Positions 44,160 through 53,302 of a DNA stretch of 64,000 nt are shown here, one piece after another. The position numbers and the translations under genes were made by a program. The stretch comes from Sphingomonas sp. C3-2. GTDB lineage: Bacteria > Pseudomonadota > Alphaproteobacteria > Sphingomonadales > Sphingomonadaceae. The stretch spans positions 2,547,001 to 2,611,000 of the forward strand of contig NZ_CP130322.1 in the NCBI RefSeq assembly GCF_033025475.1, given 5' to 3'. How positions within the stretch are numbered: position 1 is the first letter of the stretch; each line of letters opens with the position of its first letter. The notes beneath the pieces are model-generated. The model worked only from the letters and a program-made list of their open reading frames with translations. It ran no database searches and was not told where the DNA came from.

Positions 44160-46703
44160 CTAGTAAATACCGTCCTGACTTTGCAAGAACTCGCTGTCGC
44201 TCGACGGCCCGGTTTCAACGCGCCGTGCGGCGGCCTCGGCGGCCTTCGTCTTCTGATCGGTGCCGATTTCGTCGCGGCGGATAGACCGGCGCGGTTCGCT
44301 TTCAGGCTTGAACGCTTCCCAGATCACGGCGGCCTTGGGATCGTCGGTCGGCCAGGTGCCGAACACCTTGCGCCCCGAACGGCGGTCGATCCGCACCATG
44401 CGGATACCCGGCGGTGCGCGGAACGGCACGACGGCCATGTCCTTCATCGCCTTCTCGGCGAACTGCTTGAAGATCGGCGCGGCGAGCGTGCCGCCCTGCG
44501 CATAGCCGCCCATCGAGCGCGGCTGGTCGAAACCCATATAGACGCCCGCCACCATGTCCGCCGAACCGCCGACGAACCACACATTGGTCGGGCCCGACGA
44601 GGTGCCGGTCTTGCCGAACAGCGGGCGCTTGAGATCGCGCAGGACGGTGGCGGTGCCGCGCTGGACGACGCCCTCGAGGATGTGGACCATCTGATAGGCG
44701 GTCATCGCGTCGATCGCCTGTTTGCGGCGCATCGCGGGGCGGGGCATTGCCTTGCCGTCCCAGTTTTTGGCGTTGCAGCCTTCGCACGGCCGGCCATCGG
44801 CGCGCGCGATCACCTTGCCGTGGCGGTCCTGAACGTAATCGACCAGCGTCGGTTTCAGGTCCTTGCCGTTATTGGCAAGGATCGAATAGGCGTTGGTGAG
44901 GCGCAGCACCGTCGTGTCGCCCGCGCCCAGCGCGATCGCGAGCACGGCCGGATAAGGCTTGCCGGGCGCGTTCACGCCCATCGCCGCCGCCGTCTTCACC
45001 ACCTTGTCCATGCCCGTTTGCGAGGCCGCGCGCACCGTCATCAGGTTGCGTGACTGCTCGACGCCCCAGCGCATCGTCTGGGGTCCCGCGCCGCGCATAT
45101 TGCCGAAGTTGCGGAAGCATTTCTGGCCCAGCCGCGCGCCCTGATAGACGCAGAAGGGGGCATCGACGATGATCGAGGCGGGGGTCATGCCGCTGTCGAG
45201 TGCTGCGGCATAGGCGATGGGCTTGAAGGTCGAACCCGGCTGGCGTTCGGCCTGAGTGGCGCGGTTATAGCTCTGGATGCGCGAATCGAACCCGCCCTGC
45301 ATCGCCAGCACCTGGCCGGTATGCGGGTTCTGGACGACCAGGCCTCCCGAAATTTCGGGAATGTTGCGCAGGCCCCAGTTGCCGCCCTGCGGCGCCACGG
45401 CGATCACATCGCCCGGCTTCATCGCCTGGAATGCGGTCTGCGCCGTGCCGCGCTTGGGCAGCGTCGCGAGCCCGGCGGGAAGTGTGCCGGTGCTGCCGTC
45501 TGCAAAGCCGATCGTCGCGCTGCCGCCTTCCTTCGACAGCACGGCGGCGATCCGCCATTCGTCATAATCGGTCGACAAATTGGCCGCCGCCAGATTGCCG
45601 CGCCAGCCTTCACCCGGCTCGATCGTGCGGATGGGGCCGTGCCAGCCCTTGCCGCGATCATAGCGGAGCAGCCCTGCGCGCAGCGCCTCGGTCGCATATT
45701 GCTGAACCGCAGGGTCGAGCGAGGTGCGCACCCACAGGCCGCCGGCATAGACGCTGTTGCGGTTCTGGCCGCCTTCGTCGCTTTCACCGAACTTGTCGAT
45801 CAGCTCGCGGCGGACTTCCTCGATGAAATAACCGCCCACGGGGTCGAACTGGCGGCCGACCGTGGCCTTCAGCCCCAGCGGCGCGGCCTGCGCGGTGCGC
45901 ATGTCGCTTTCGGAAATGAAGCCGTTGCGGTGCATTTCGCTCAGCACGAAATTGCGGCGGGCGACCGCCTTGTCGGCATTTTTGGCGCGGCCATAGGTTT
46001 CGGGCGCCTTGGGCAGGATCGCGAGGAACGCCATTTCGGGCAGCGCCAGCTGATCGACATCTTTGTCGAAATAGGCGCGCGATGCCGCCTGCACGCCAAA
46101 GCTGTTCCGGCCGAGCGGGATCTGGTTCAGATAAAGCTCGAGGATCTGTTCTTTGGTCAGCACGGATTCGATCCGCCGCGCGAGGATTGCTTCCTTGACC
46201 TTGCGCGTCACCGAATATTCGTTCGTCAGCAGCAGGTTCTTGGCGACCTGCTGGGTGATCGTCGACCCGCCCTTGGCGCGGCGGCCCGATCCGAATTTGG
46301 TGACGTAATCGAACACCGCGCCGGCAATGCCCGGATAGTCGAGGCCGCCATGATCGAAGAAGGTGCGGTCTTCGGCGGCCAGATAGGCGTTGATCAGCTG
46401 GCGCGGATAATCGTCGAAGCTCAGCTGGACGCGGCGTTCGCGCGCATAGCTGTGGATCGGGGTGCCGTCATAGGCGCGCACCGTTGTCGGCAGCGGCGGC
46501 TCATAGCTCAAAAGCGTCTGCGCCGATGGCAGATTATGCCCGAATATCAGCGTAATGAGCAAGATTCCGGCGGCGCCTGCGGCCGCCAGATAGGTGAGTA
46601 TCCGGACCCAACGGCGTTCCCACCATGGCCGGATTGCGGCCAGCAGCCCGCTGGCCTCCCGTTTGATCTTGTAGCTGAAATTCTCGGGCGCCGCTTCGGT
46701 CAT
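44160..46703 (-). CDS. mrcA: Class A penicillin-binding protein (PBP1A)
   Basis: A bifunctional peptidoglycan glycosyltransferase/transpeptidase, 847 residues, anchored by one N-terminal helix (about 36-56). The GT51 domain has the catalytic Glu in AAEDRTFFDHGG and GGSTITQQVAKN, RKVKEAILARRIE. The transpeptidase has the nucleophile Ser in QPGSTFKPIAYAA, an SRN motif (EQSRNLM) and GKTGTSSGPTNVWF. An OB-like domain sits between them, as in PBP1A. It is 76 nt upstream of prfB and 93 nt downstream of the amidase gene, which is on the same strand, linking three wall and translation genes. Confidence 0.95.
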   Translation of the reverse strand: MTEAAPENFSYKIKREASGLLAAIRPWWERRWVRILTYLAAAGAAGILLITLIFGHNLPSAQTLLSYEPPLPTTVRAYDGTPIHSYARERRVQLSFDDYPRQLINAYLAAEDRTFFDHGGLDYPGIAGAVFDYVTKFGSGRRAKGGSTITQQVAKNLLLTNEYSVTRKVKEAILARRIESVLTKEQILELYLNQIPLGRNSFGVQAASRAYFDKDVDQLALPEMAFLAILPKAPETYGRAKNADKAVARRNFVLSEMHRNGFISESDMRTAQAAPLGLKATVGRQFDPVGGYFIEEVRRELIDKFGESDEGGQNRNSVYAGGLWVRTSLDPAVQQYATEALRAGLLRYDRGKGWHGPIRTIEPGEGWRGNLAAANLSTDYDEWRIAAVLSKEGGSATIGFADGSTGTLPAGLATLPKRGTAQTAFQAMKPGDVIAVAPQGGNWGLRNIPEISGGLVVQNPHTGQVLAMQGGFDSRIQSYNRATQAERQPGSTFKPIAYAAALDSGMTPASIIVDAPFCVYQGARLGQKCFRNFGNMRGAGPQTMRWGVEQSRNLMTVRAASQTGMDKVVKTAAAMGVNAPGKPYPAVLAIALGAGDTTVLRLTNAYSILANNGKDLKPTLVDYVQDRHGKVIARADGRPCEGCNAKNWDGKAMPRPAMRRKQAIDAMTAYQMVHILEGVVQRGTATVLRDLKRPLFGKTGTSSGPTNVWFVGGSADMVAGVYMGFDQPRSMGGYAQGGTLAAPIFKQFAEKAMKDMAVVPFRAPPGIRMVRIDRRSGRKVFGTWPTDDPKAAVIWEAFKPESEPRRSIRRDEIGTDQKTKAAEAAARRVETGPSSDSEFLQSQDGIY

Positions 46704-46796
46704 ATCTTCCGGCTCTAGCAATTTTTAAGCGCTTTGCCAGCCGCAAGCCATCTGCCCATCGCAAAACGCAACGGGCCCGGCGTGCAGGCGACGTGG

Positions 46797-47660
46797 TCAG
46801 GGCGCGGTCAGGCTGCGGCGGGCGAAATAGGTTTCCACCGCGCGGGCGGTGCCGGCGGCAATCGTGCTGCGCCCGGTGGGCGAGTTGAGGAACTGCGCGT
46901 CGCGGCGGTTGCTGAGATAGCCCGTCTCGAACAGGATCGACGGCATATCCGGCGCCTTCAGCACGATCAGCGACGCGAAGCGGTGGAATATCGCGCGAAA
47001 GGGCAGGGTGGCGCTTGTTTCGCGGTGGAGCAGCTTTGCAAAGGCGGTCGAGGCTTCCATCGTTTCGCGCTGGCTGAGGTCGATCAGGATCGAATTCACC
47101 GCCTTGTTGTGCGTGCTGCCCAGGTTGACGCCGTTCAATATGTCGGCGCGGTTCTCGCGTTCGGCGAGCCTTGCGGCCTCGCGGTCCGACGCGGTTTCGG
47201 AAAGCGTATAGACGGTGGCGCCGCTGGCATCGGGGTTGCCTGCGCTGTCGGCGTGGATCGAAATGAACAGATCGGCCTTCAGCGTGCGGCCGAGTTCGTA
47301 GCGATCGGCGAGTGCGATGAAATGATCGTCGTCGCGGGTGAGCGCCACGCGCACGCGGCCGGTGCCCAGAAGCGCGTCGCGCATCGCCTGCGCGATCGCC
47401 AGCGTCACATCCTTTTCGCGCCGTCCGTCATGGCTCGATATCGCGCCGGGGTCGTGCCCGCCATGACCGGGGTCGATCATCACCAGCGGTTTGCCGGCGG
47501 GGCCGGTGATACGGGGCAGGGGGGTGCCCTTTTGCGTCGCGTCGAGCGGGATGGTGACGCTGTAGCGGCTGCGCGGCGGTGCGCTGCGCGCGTCGAGCAT
47601 ATGGGCCGGGATCGCCGCGGACAGCACCAGCCCGATCGCCCCTGCGGCAATGAATCTCAT
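46797..47660 (-). CDS. N-acetylmuramoyl-L-alanine amidase (Amidase_3, AmiC-like)
   Basis: A zinc amidase that cuts the peptide stem from peptidoglycan during cell separation. From the ATG at 47660 it has 287 residues: signal peptide (1-24), then the Amidase_3 domain with zinc His in IDPGHGGHDPGA, a Glu in SSHDGRREKDVTLA, the second His in FISIHADSAGN and the catalytic Glu in SILFETGYLSN. An ATG at 47705 is also in frame and would lengthen the signal region; neither has a strong ribosome site. Confidence 0.9.
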   Translation of the reverse strand: MRFIAAGAIGLVLSAAIPAHMLDARSAPPRSRYSVTIPLDATQKGTPLPRITGPAGKPLVMIDPGHGGHDPGAISSHDGRREKDVTLAIAQAMRDALLGTGRVRVALTRDDDHFIALADRYELGRTLKADLFISIHADSAGNPDASGATVYTLSETASDREAARLAERENRADILNGVNLGSTHNKAVNSILIDLSQRETMEASTAFAKLLHRETSATLPFRAIFHRFASLIVLKAPDMPSILFETGYLSNRRDAQFLNSPTGRSTIAAGTARAVETYFARRSLTAP

Positions 47661-48142
47661 GATCGACACTGGAAGCTTCCCGCCCTGAACCCCATATGCG
47701 TGCATGGCAGCACCGCGCCGTCGAATCGAGCGCAAAATGCGTGATGTCGTTGTGCGATTGTCACAATTGTTGCCGGATGCCGTCGCCTCGCACGGCTTTT
47801 TGTTGCATCGCCCGCAGCTGCAATGCTAGCGGTACAAGTTGCCGATAGAGCCTGTGGGTGAAATCGGTTGATCAGTTCGCCCTGTCAGGGCGGTAAATTC
47901 AGGTTGTCGCTGCATGAAGCATTTCTCCCCCGCACTGTATCCCGCCCCAGCGGCCGGCGATGCGTGGGGCATGGGGGCGGCCCGGGCCCGAATGGCCCGG
48001 CGTGCACACGCAGCACCAGCACAAACAAGCGTTTCAACCCGGACGGTTGCTCAGTGGAGCTTTTATTCCCGGGAACCGTCCCACCAAATTGGCGCGCCGC
48101 CGGCCACAGAGCCCGGCGTTCGGCGCGCCCGGAGACTATTTA
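47661..48142 (+). promoter_or_regulatory. Long intergenic leader region of the RNase E gene (482 nt)
   Basis: No gene is supported here. It holds the divergent amidase upstream region and the rne 5' leader. Visible elements are the dyad ATTGT-C-ACAAT at 47757-47767, the perfect dyad GCCCTG-T-CAGGGC at 47879-47891 and a GC-rich block rich in GGGCC/GGCCC pairs at about 47970-48000. In E. coli the rne 5' UTR is used for autoregulation; a similar role here is inference. I could not assign a confident -35/-10 pair. Confidence 0.5.
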
Positions 48143-51088
48143 ATGACCATGCGCATGCTGATCGACGCGCGCCACCGGGAGGAGACCCGGGTCGCCGTCG
48201 TCAAGGGAAACCGGATCGAGGAGTTTGATTTCGAATCCGCCGAGCACAAGCAGCTCAAGGGAAATATCTATCTAGCCAAGGTTACCCGCGTCGAGCCATC
48301 GCTGCAGGCGGCGTTCGTCGATTATGGCGGCAACCGCCATGGCTTCCTCGCTTTCAGCGAAATTCACCCCGATTATTACCAGATCCCCAAGGAAGATCGC
48401 GAAGCCCTGCTGCGCGAAGAGGCTGAGCATGCCGCTGAGGAAGAGGCATTGCGCGCCGCACAGGCCGAGGCGGATGAGGACGACGAAGAGGGCGATGACG
48501 GGGATGACGGCTTCGACAGCGATGGCGTCGAGGAAGTCGAAAATGGTGGCGAGCCGGTAGAAATCGGCGGCGGCACCGAGGACGATGTCGAAGCTGGCGA
48601 AGGCGGTGAGGCAGAGGCGGAAAGCCCGGCCGAAACGCGCCGCCGCAAGAAGCGCGCCCGCGCGCAGGCCGACGACCGTGCGGTCGAAGCGCTGCGTTCG
48701 AAGCGCATGGCGCTGCGCCGCCGCTACAAGATCCAGGACGTGATCCGCCGCCGTCAGGTGCTGCTCGTCCAGGTCGTGAAGGAAGAACGCGGCAACAAGG
48801 GCGCCGCGCTTACCACCTATTTGTCGCTTGCCGGCCGTTACTGCGTGCTCATGCCCAACACGTCGCATGGCGGCGGGATCAGCCGCAAGATTTCGAACTC
48901 GGCGGACCGCAAGCGCCTGAAGTCGATCATGGCGGAAATGAAGCTGCCCTCGTCGATGGGCTGCATCGTCCGCACCGCCGGGCTTTCGCGCACCAAGACC
49001 GAGATCAAGCGCGACTTCGATTATCTGGCCCGGCTGTGGGACGAGATTCGCGAAAATACGCTGCTATCGGCAGCGCCCGCGCTCGTTTACGGTGACAGCG
49101 ATCTGATCAAGCGCGCGATCCGTGATATCTATAATCGCGATATCGAGGAAGTGATCGTCGAGGGCGAGGAAGGGTATCGCGCGGCGAAGAGCTTCATGAA
49201 GCTGCTGATGCCCAGCCATGCGCGGCGCGTGAAGCCCTATTCCGATCCGGTGCCGCTGTTCCAGCGCTCCAATGTCGAAGACCAGCTGGCGGCGATGTAC
49301 AACCCGACCGTCCAGCTCAAATCGGGCGGCTATCTGGTCATCAACCCGACCGAGGCGCTCGTCTCGATCGACATTAACTCGGGCCGTTCGACGCGCGAAC
49401 ATGGCATCGAGCAGACCGCGGTCGCCACCAATCTCGAGGCGGCGCACGAAATCGCGCGCCAGTTGCGCCTGCGCGATATGGCCGGGCTTGTCGTCATCGA
49501 CTTTATCGACATGGAGAACAGCTCCAACGTCCGTAAGGTCGAAAAGGCGATGAAGGCTGCGCTCGCGAACGATCGCGCACGCATCCAGGTGGGCCGCATC
49601 TCATCCTTCGGGCTGATGGAAATGAGCCGCCAGCGCCTGCGCACCGGCGTGCTTGAGGCATCGACCCGCGTCTGCCCGCATTGCGAAGGCACCGGGCTTG
49701 TCCGCACCGCATCGTCGGCAGGCCTGTCGGCGCTGCGCATGCTCGAGGACGAAGCTGCTCGTGGACGGGGCAGCAAGCTTACGCTGCGCGCCAGCCAGGA
49801 AGCGGCGGTTTATGTGCTCAACCGCAAGCGCGCCGAACTCGCCGAGATCGAGGATCGCTACGGCGTGTCGATCGACATCCTCCCCGATGGCGAAGCCGAA
49901 GGCGCGCGCATGACCGTTGAGGCGAGCGGCCCGCCGCCGCTCCACGCGCCGCGCTTCACCCCGGTGATCATCGAGGAAGACGAAGACGATTTCATCCCCG
50001 AGGATGAGTTCGACGAAGAAGAGGCTGAAGCCGAAGAACAGGCCGTGCGCGAAGAGCGTGAGCCGCGCGACGACCGCGAAGGCGGCCGCCGCCGCCGCCG
50101 CCGCCGCCGGGGTCGCCGCCGGGAAGAAGGCGAAGGCCGTGGCGCCGATGAGGCCCATGATGACGCCGAGGATGCCGAAGCTGACGAAGGCACCGTTGAA
50201 GACGGTGGCGAAGGTGAAGCTGCTGTGGATATCGAGGCAGATGGCGAAGCCGAAGCCGAGACTCCGGAACAGCGCGCCGAGGGTGAGGAAGGCGAGGGTG
50301 GCAAGCGCCGTCGCAACCGCCGTGGTCGTCGCGGTGGCCGCCGTCGGCGTGGCGAAAATGGCGATCATGCGCGCGAAGGCGAGGCTGCTACCGAGGGTGG
50401 CGAGGCTGCGGACAATGCTGCGGATGCCGAACCGGCACCGGTTGACGTTGCCGCCGAGGCACCCGTTGTCGCAGCGCCTGTCGCTGGCGCACCGGTGATC
50501 GCGCCCGCGCTTGAAGCCGTTGCCGAAGCCGCGCCTGCGGTCGAAGAAAAGCCCAAGCGCACGCGCCGCCGCCCCAAGGCCGAAGCCAAGGTGGAAGCCG
50601 AAGCCAAGGTAGAGACCGAAGTAGCCGCACCCGCGCCTGCAGAAGCCGAGGCCGCGCCCGAGACAGAAGCACCCGCCAAGCCCAAGCGCACGCGCAAAAA
50701 GGCGGCACCCAAGGCCGCTGAAGCGCCTGCCGAAGTCGCTGAGGACGCTGCCGCACCCGCCGAGGGCGACGCCGAAGCACCTGCCAAGCCCAAGCGTGCG
50801 CCGCGCAAAAAGGCCACGCCCAAGGCAGAGGCCGCCGATGCCGACGCCGCAGCGGAAAAGGCCCCGGCCAAGCCGAAGCGCGCGCCGCGCAAAAAGGCAG
50901 TGGCTGAGCCCGCACCCGCCGAGGCCGAAGTCGAAGCAGCGGTTGCCGCACCGGTAGCCGCCGCCGAGCCCGCGCCGGTCGAAACGCCTGCACCTGCCAA
51001 TGAGGCAGGCTCTGCCGACGATGCGGCTGCGGAATCGAACGATCCGCCGCGCCGTGGCTGGTGGCAGCGCACCTTCGGCCAGGAATAA
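48143..51088 (+). CDS. rne: Ribonuclease E/G
   Basis: The endoribonuclease that starts mRNA decay and processes rRNA and tRNA. The 981-residue protein has an S1 domain (about 35-85 continuing after an insert), a highly acidic insert (about 90-165), a 5' sensor and the DNase I-like core with catalytic Asp410 and Asp453. The Zn-link is CPHC at 511-514. The spacing of these residues equals that of E. coli RNase E (303, 346, 404-407), but shifted by 107. The C-terminal half is disordered, Glu/Arg- then Ala/Pro/Lys-rich. The ATG at 48143 has GGAG 8 nt upstream. Confidence 0.95.
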   Translation: MTMRMLIDARHREETRVAVVKGNRIEEFDFESAEHKQLKGNIYLAKVTRVEPSLQAAFVDYGGNRHGFLAFSEIHPDYYQIPKEDREALLREEAEHAAEEEALRAAQAEADEDDEEGDDGDDGFDSDGVEEVENGGEPVEIGGGTEDDVEAGEGGEAEAESPAETRRRKKRARAQADDRAVEALRSKRMALRRRYKIQDVIRRRQVLLVQVVKEERGNKGAALTTYLSLAGRYCVLMPNTSHGGGISRKISNSADRKRLKSIMAEMKLPSSMGCIVRTAGLSRTKTEIKRDFDYLARLWDEIRENTLLSAAPALVYGDSDLIKRAIRDIYNRDIEEVIVEGEEGYRAAKSFMKLLMPSHARRVKPYSDPVPLFQRSNVEDQLAAMYNPTVQLKSGGYLVINPTEALVSIDINSGRSTREHGIEQTAVATNLEAAHEIARQLRLRDMAGLVVIDFIDMENSSNVRKVEKAMKAALANDRARIQVGRISSFGLMEMSRQRLRTGVLEASTRVCPHCEGTGLVRTASSAGLSALRMLEDEAARGRGSKLTLRASQEAAVYVLNRKRAELAEIEDRYGVSIDILPDGEAEGARMTVEASGPPPLHAPRFTPVIIEEDEDDFIPEDEFDEEEAEAEEQAVREEREPRDDREGGRRRRRRRRGRRREEGEGRGADEAHDDAEDAEADEGTVEDGGEGEAAVDIEADGEAEAETPEQRAEGEEGEGGKRRRNRRGRRGGRRRRGENGDHAREGEAATEGGEAADNAADAEPAPVDVAAEAPVVAAPVAGAPVIAPALEAVAEAAPAVEEKPKRTRRRPKAEAKVEAEAKVETEVAAPAPAEAEAAPETEAPAKPKRTRKKAAPKAAEAPAEVAEDAAAPAEGDAEAPAKPKRAPRKKATPKAEAADADAAAEKAPAKPKRAPRKKAVAEPAPAEAEVEAAVAAPVAAAEPAPVETPAPANEAGSADDAAAESNDPPRRGWWQRTFGQE
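50548..50905 (+). repeat. Repeated KPKR basic boxes in the RNase E tail
   Basis: Four related basic units are spaced along the Ala/Glu/Pro-rich tail: KPKRTRRRPK, KPKRTRKKAAPK, KPKRAPRKKATPK and KPKRAPRKKAVAE. The DNA units share an AAGCCCAAGCG core. They resemble AT-hook or histone-H1-like basic repeats and probably bind RNA or degradosome partners. The repeats make this a likely site of length variation. Confidence 0.75.
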
Positions 51089-51096
51089 GCTGTAAA

Positions 51097-51141
51097 GGGG
51101 CAGGTTTTCGGGGATTTCCCACGAAGGCCTGCCCCGCTTTC
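51097..51141 (+). terminator. Hairpin downstream of rne
   Basis: GGGGCAGG (51097-51104) pairs with CCTGCCCC (51128-51135), and the interior continues with TTCG/CGAA and GGG/CCC pairing. It lies 8 nt after the rne stop and is followed by GCTTT. The T-run is short, so it may be a terminator or an mRNA 3' stabiliser. Confidence 0.55.
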
Positions 51142-51179
51142 ATCCGTCGTTCAGGCGGGAGGGGAGAGGAAGCAACGCC

Positions 51180-52553
51180 ATGGCCAGTCGACCTCGTTCC
51201 ATCGCCGGCATGCTGCGCGCGGCCGTTGCGCTCATTTTGTCGCTCACGCTGCTCGTCCAGCCCGCGATGGCGCAATCGATCCTGCGCGATGCCGAAACCG
51301 AGGCGCTGCTCGATGAAATGTCCGCGCCGCTCATCCGGGCGGCGGGGCTCGATCCCAAAAATGTGAAGGTCGTCCTGGTCGGCGACAATTCGATCAACGC
51401 CTTCGTCGCGGGCGGGCAGATCGTCTATATGAACTCCGGCACGATCATGCAGGCGGATAACGCCAATGAAGTGCAGGGCGTCATCGCCCACGAACTCGGC
51501 CATATCACCGGCGGCCATATCGTCCGTTTTTCCGAAGGCGCCAAGGCCGCGACCGGGATCACGCTGCTCAGCCTCGTGCTCGGCATCGCTGCGGTGGCGG
51601 CGGGCGCGGGGGATGCGGGCATGGGCATCATGGCGGCAGGCCAGCAGGCGGCGCTGGGCAAGTTTCTGGCGTTCACGCGCACGCAGGAATCGAGCGCGGA
51701 CGCCGCCGGGGCCGCCTTTCTCGAAAAGGCGGGGATCACCGGCAAGGGCTCGCTCGCCTTTTTCAAGCGCATCGAAAATCTCGAATATCGCCTCGCCATC
51801 CCGCAGGACGACAGCTACGGCCGCACCCACCCGCTCAGCCGCGAGCGTATCTCGGTGCTCGAGCATCAATATCAGGCGTCGGCGAATTGGGACAAGCCGA
51901 GCGATCCGGCGCTTGAGGAGCATTTCAAGCGCGTCCGCGCCAAGCTGAAGGGTTTTGCCTCCGAACCGGCGACGACGCTGCGCGAGTTTCCCGAACGCGA
52001 CAAGACCGAACCCGCGCGCTACGCCCGCGCCTATGCCTGGCATAAGTCCGCCTATCCGGACAAGGCGCTGGAAGAGGCGAACGCGCTGCTCGCCAAGGCG
52101 CCGCACGATCCTTATTATCTTGAACTCAAGGGCCAGATCCTGCTGGAATCGGGCAAGCCCAACGACGCGCTTCCCTCGCTGCGCGAGGCGTTCGAGCGCA
52201 CCCGCGCGCAGCCGCTGATCGCGGGGCTGTTTGGCCATGCGCTGATCGCGACCGAAAATCCCGCCAATTTCGCCGAGGCCCGCAATGTGCTGAAGGCGGC
52301 GGTGGCCAAGGACAATGACAATCCCTTCGCCTGGTATCAGCTCGGCGTCGTCTATGAGCGCGAGGGCGATCTGCCGCGCGCGATGCTGGCGACCGCCGAA
52401 CGCTATAATCTCCAGGGCCAGTCCCAGCTCGCGCTTGCCAATGCACGGCAGGCCATGCAGGGGCTTAAGGAAGGAACGCCCGACTGGCTTCGCGCGCAGG
52501 ATATCGCGATGGTGTCGGAGGCGGACGTACGCAAGGACCGCAAGAAGAAATGA
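51180..52553 (+). CDS. Periplasmic M48 metalloprotease with TPR domain (BepA/YfgC-like)
   Basis: A 457-residue exported zinc protease. Signal peptide 1-31 (ending QPAMA); M48 domain with HELGH (His104, Glu105, His108), the downstream zinc Glu in TRTQESSADAAG and a Gly/Ala-rich membrane-active helix between them. C-terminal tetratricopeptide helices follow (about 285-430). This is the layout of E. coli BepA, which assists or degrades outer-membrane proteins such as LptD. A strong GGGAGGGGAGAGG site precedes the ATG. It overlaps the next gene by 4 nt. Confidence 0.92.
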   Translation: MASRPRSIAGMLRAAVALILSLTLLVQPAMAQSILRDAETEALLDEMSAPLIRAAGLDPKNVKVVLVGDNSINAFVAGGQIVYMNSGTIMQADNANEVQGVIAHELGHITGGHIVRFSEGAKAATGITLLSLVLGIAAVAAGAGDAGMGIMAAGQQAALGKFLAFTRTQESSADAAGAAFLEKAGITGKGSLAFFKRIENLEYRLAIPQDDSYGRTHPLSRERISVLEHQYQASANWDKPSDPALEEHFKRVRAKLKGFASEPATTLREFPERDKTEPARYARAYAWHKSAYPDKALEEANALLAKAPHDPYYLELKGQILLESGKPNDALPSLREAFERTRAQPLIAGLFGHALIATENPANFAEARNVLKAAVAKDNDNPFAWYQLGVVYEREGDLPRAMLATAERYNLQGQSQLALANARQAMQGLKEGTPDWLRAQDIAMVSEADVRKDRKKK

Positions 52554-53302
52554 CCTTTACCGGGGGTAGAACCATCATGATCGCAGTTGCCGCCTTTTTG
52601 GCCGGAGCAGCCGGAACGGCCCTGGCCACGGGGGCCGTGTCGCCGTCGCCGCAAGTAAGCGCGGGGGAGCGGGCCAAGATCGAGGCGGTGGTGCGCGATT
52701 ATATTCTCGCCAATCCCGAGATCATTCCCGAGGCGATCGAACGGCTTCAGAACCGCGAGGTGAGCAAGTCGATCGATGCGAACCGCAAGGCGCTGGAAAC
52801 CCCCTATGCCTCGGCCTGGGCGGGCAATCCCAATGGCGATGCCACGCTCGTCGTCTTTTATGATTATGCCTGTGGCTTCTGCCGCCGTAGCCTGCCCGAT
52901 ATCGAACGGCTGCTGAAGGAAGACAAGAATCTGAAGGTCGTCTTCCGCGAACTGCCGATCCTGAGCGACGACAGCACCAAGGCGTCGCGCGCCGCGCTTG
53001 CCGCCGCCGAACAGGGCAAGTTCAAGGCGTTCCACGACGCGCTGTACGAAACCGGTCGCCCCAATGCGGCCAATGTCGAACGCGTGCAGAAACAGCTTGG
53101 TATCGATCCCGCCAAGAGCGCGGCGGCCATCGCCTCGCCCGCCGTCCAGAAGGAAATCGACGCCAATCTCGAAATCGCCCGCGCGCTCCGCTTCACCGGC
53201 ACGCCCAGCTGGGTGGTCGGCGATCAGGTGCTGAACGGTGCGATCGGCTATGAGGCGCTGAAGGCTGCGATCGCTAAGGCTAGAACCCGCGCTGGCGGCT
53301 AA
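52550..53302 (+). CDS. DsbA-family thiol:disulfide protein
   Basis: A 250-residue thioredoxin-fold oxidoreductase with an N-terminal membrane or signal segment (about 9-29), a helical DUF-type lead-in (RAKIEAVVRDYILANPEIIPEAI), active-site CGFC at 108-111 and a cis-Pro loop TGTPSWVV. It is of the Com1/BdbD-like group, acting in the periplasm. The ATG overlaps the M48 protease stop (ATGA), so the two are translationally coupled, suggesting joint work on outer-membrane protein folding. Its 3' end overlaps the convergent gene by 23 nt. Confidence 0.9.
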   Translation: MTFTGGRTIMIAVAAFLAGAAGTALATGAVSPSPQVSAGERAKIEAVVRDYILANPEIIPEAIERLQNREVSKSIDANRKALETPYASAWAGNPNGDATLVVFYDYACGFCRRSLPDIERLLKEDKNLKVVFRELPILSDDSTKASRAALAAAEQGKFKAFHDALYETGRPNAANVERVQKQLGIDPAKSAAAIASPAVQKEIDANLEIARALRFTGTPSWVVGDQVLNGAIGYEALKAAIAKARTRAGG

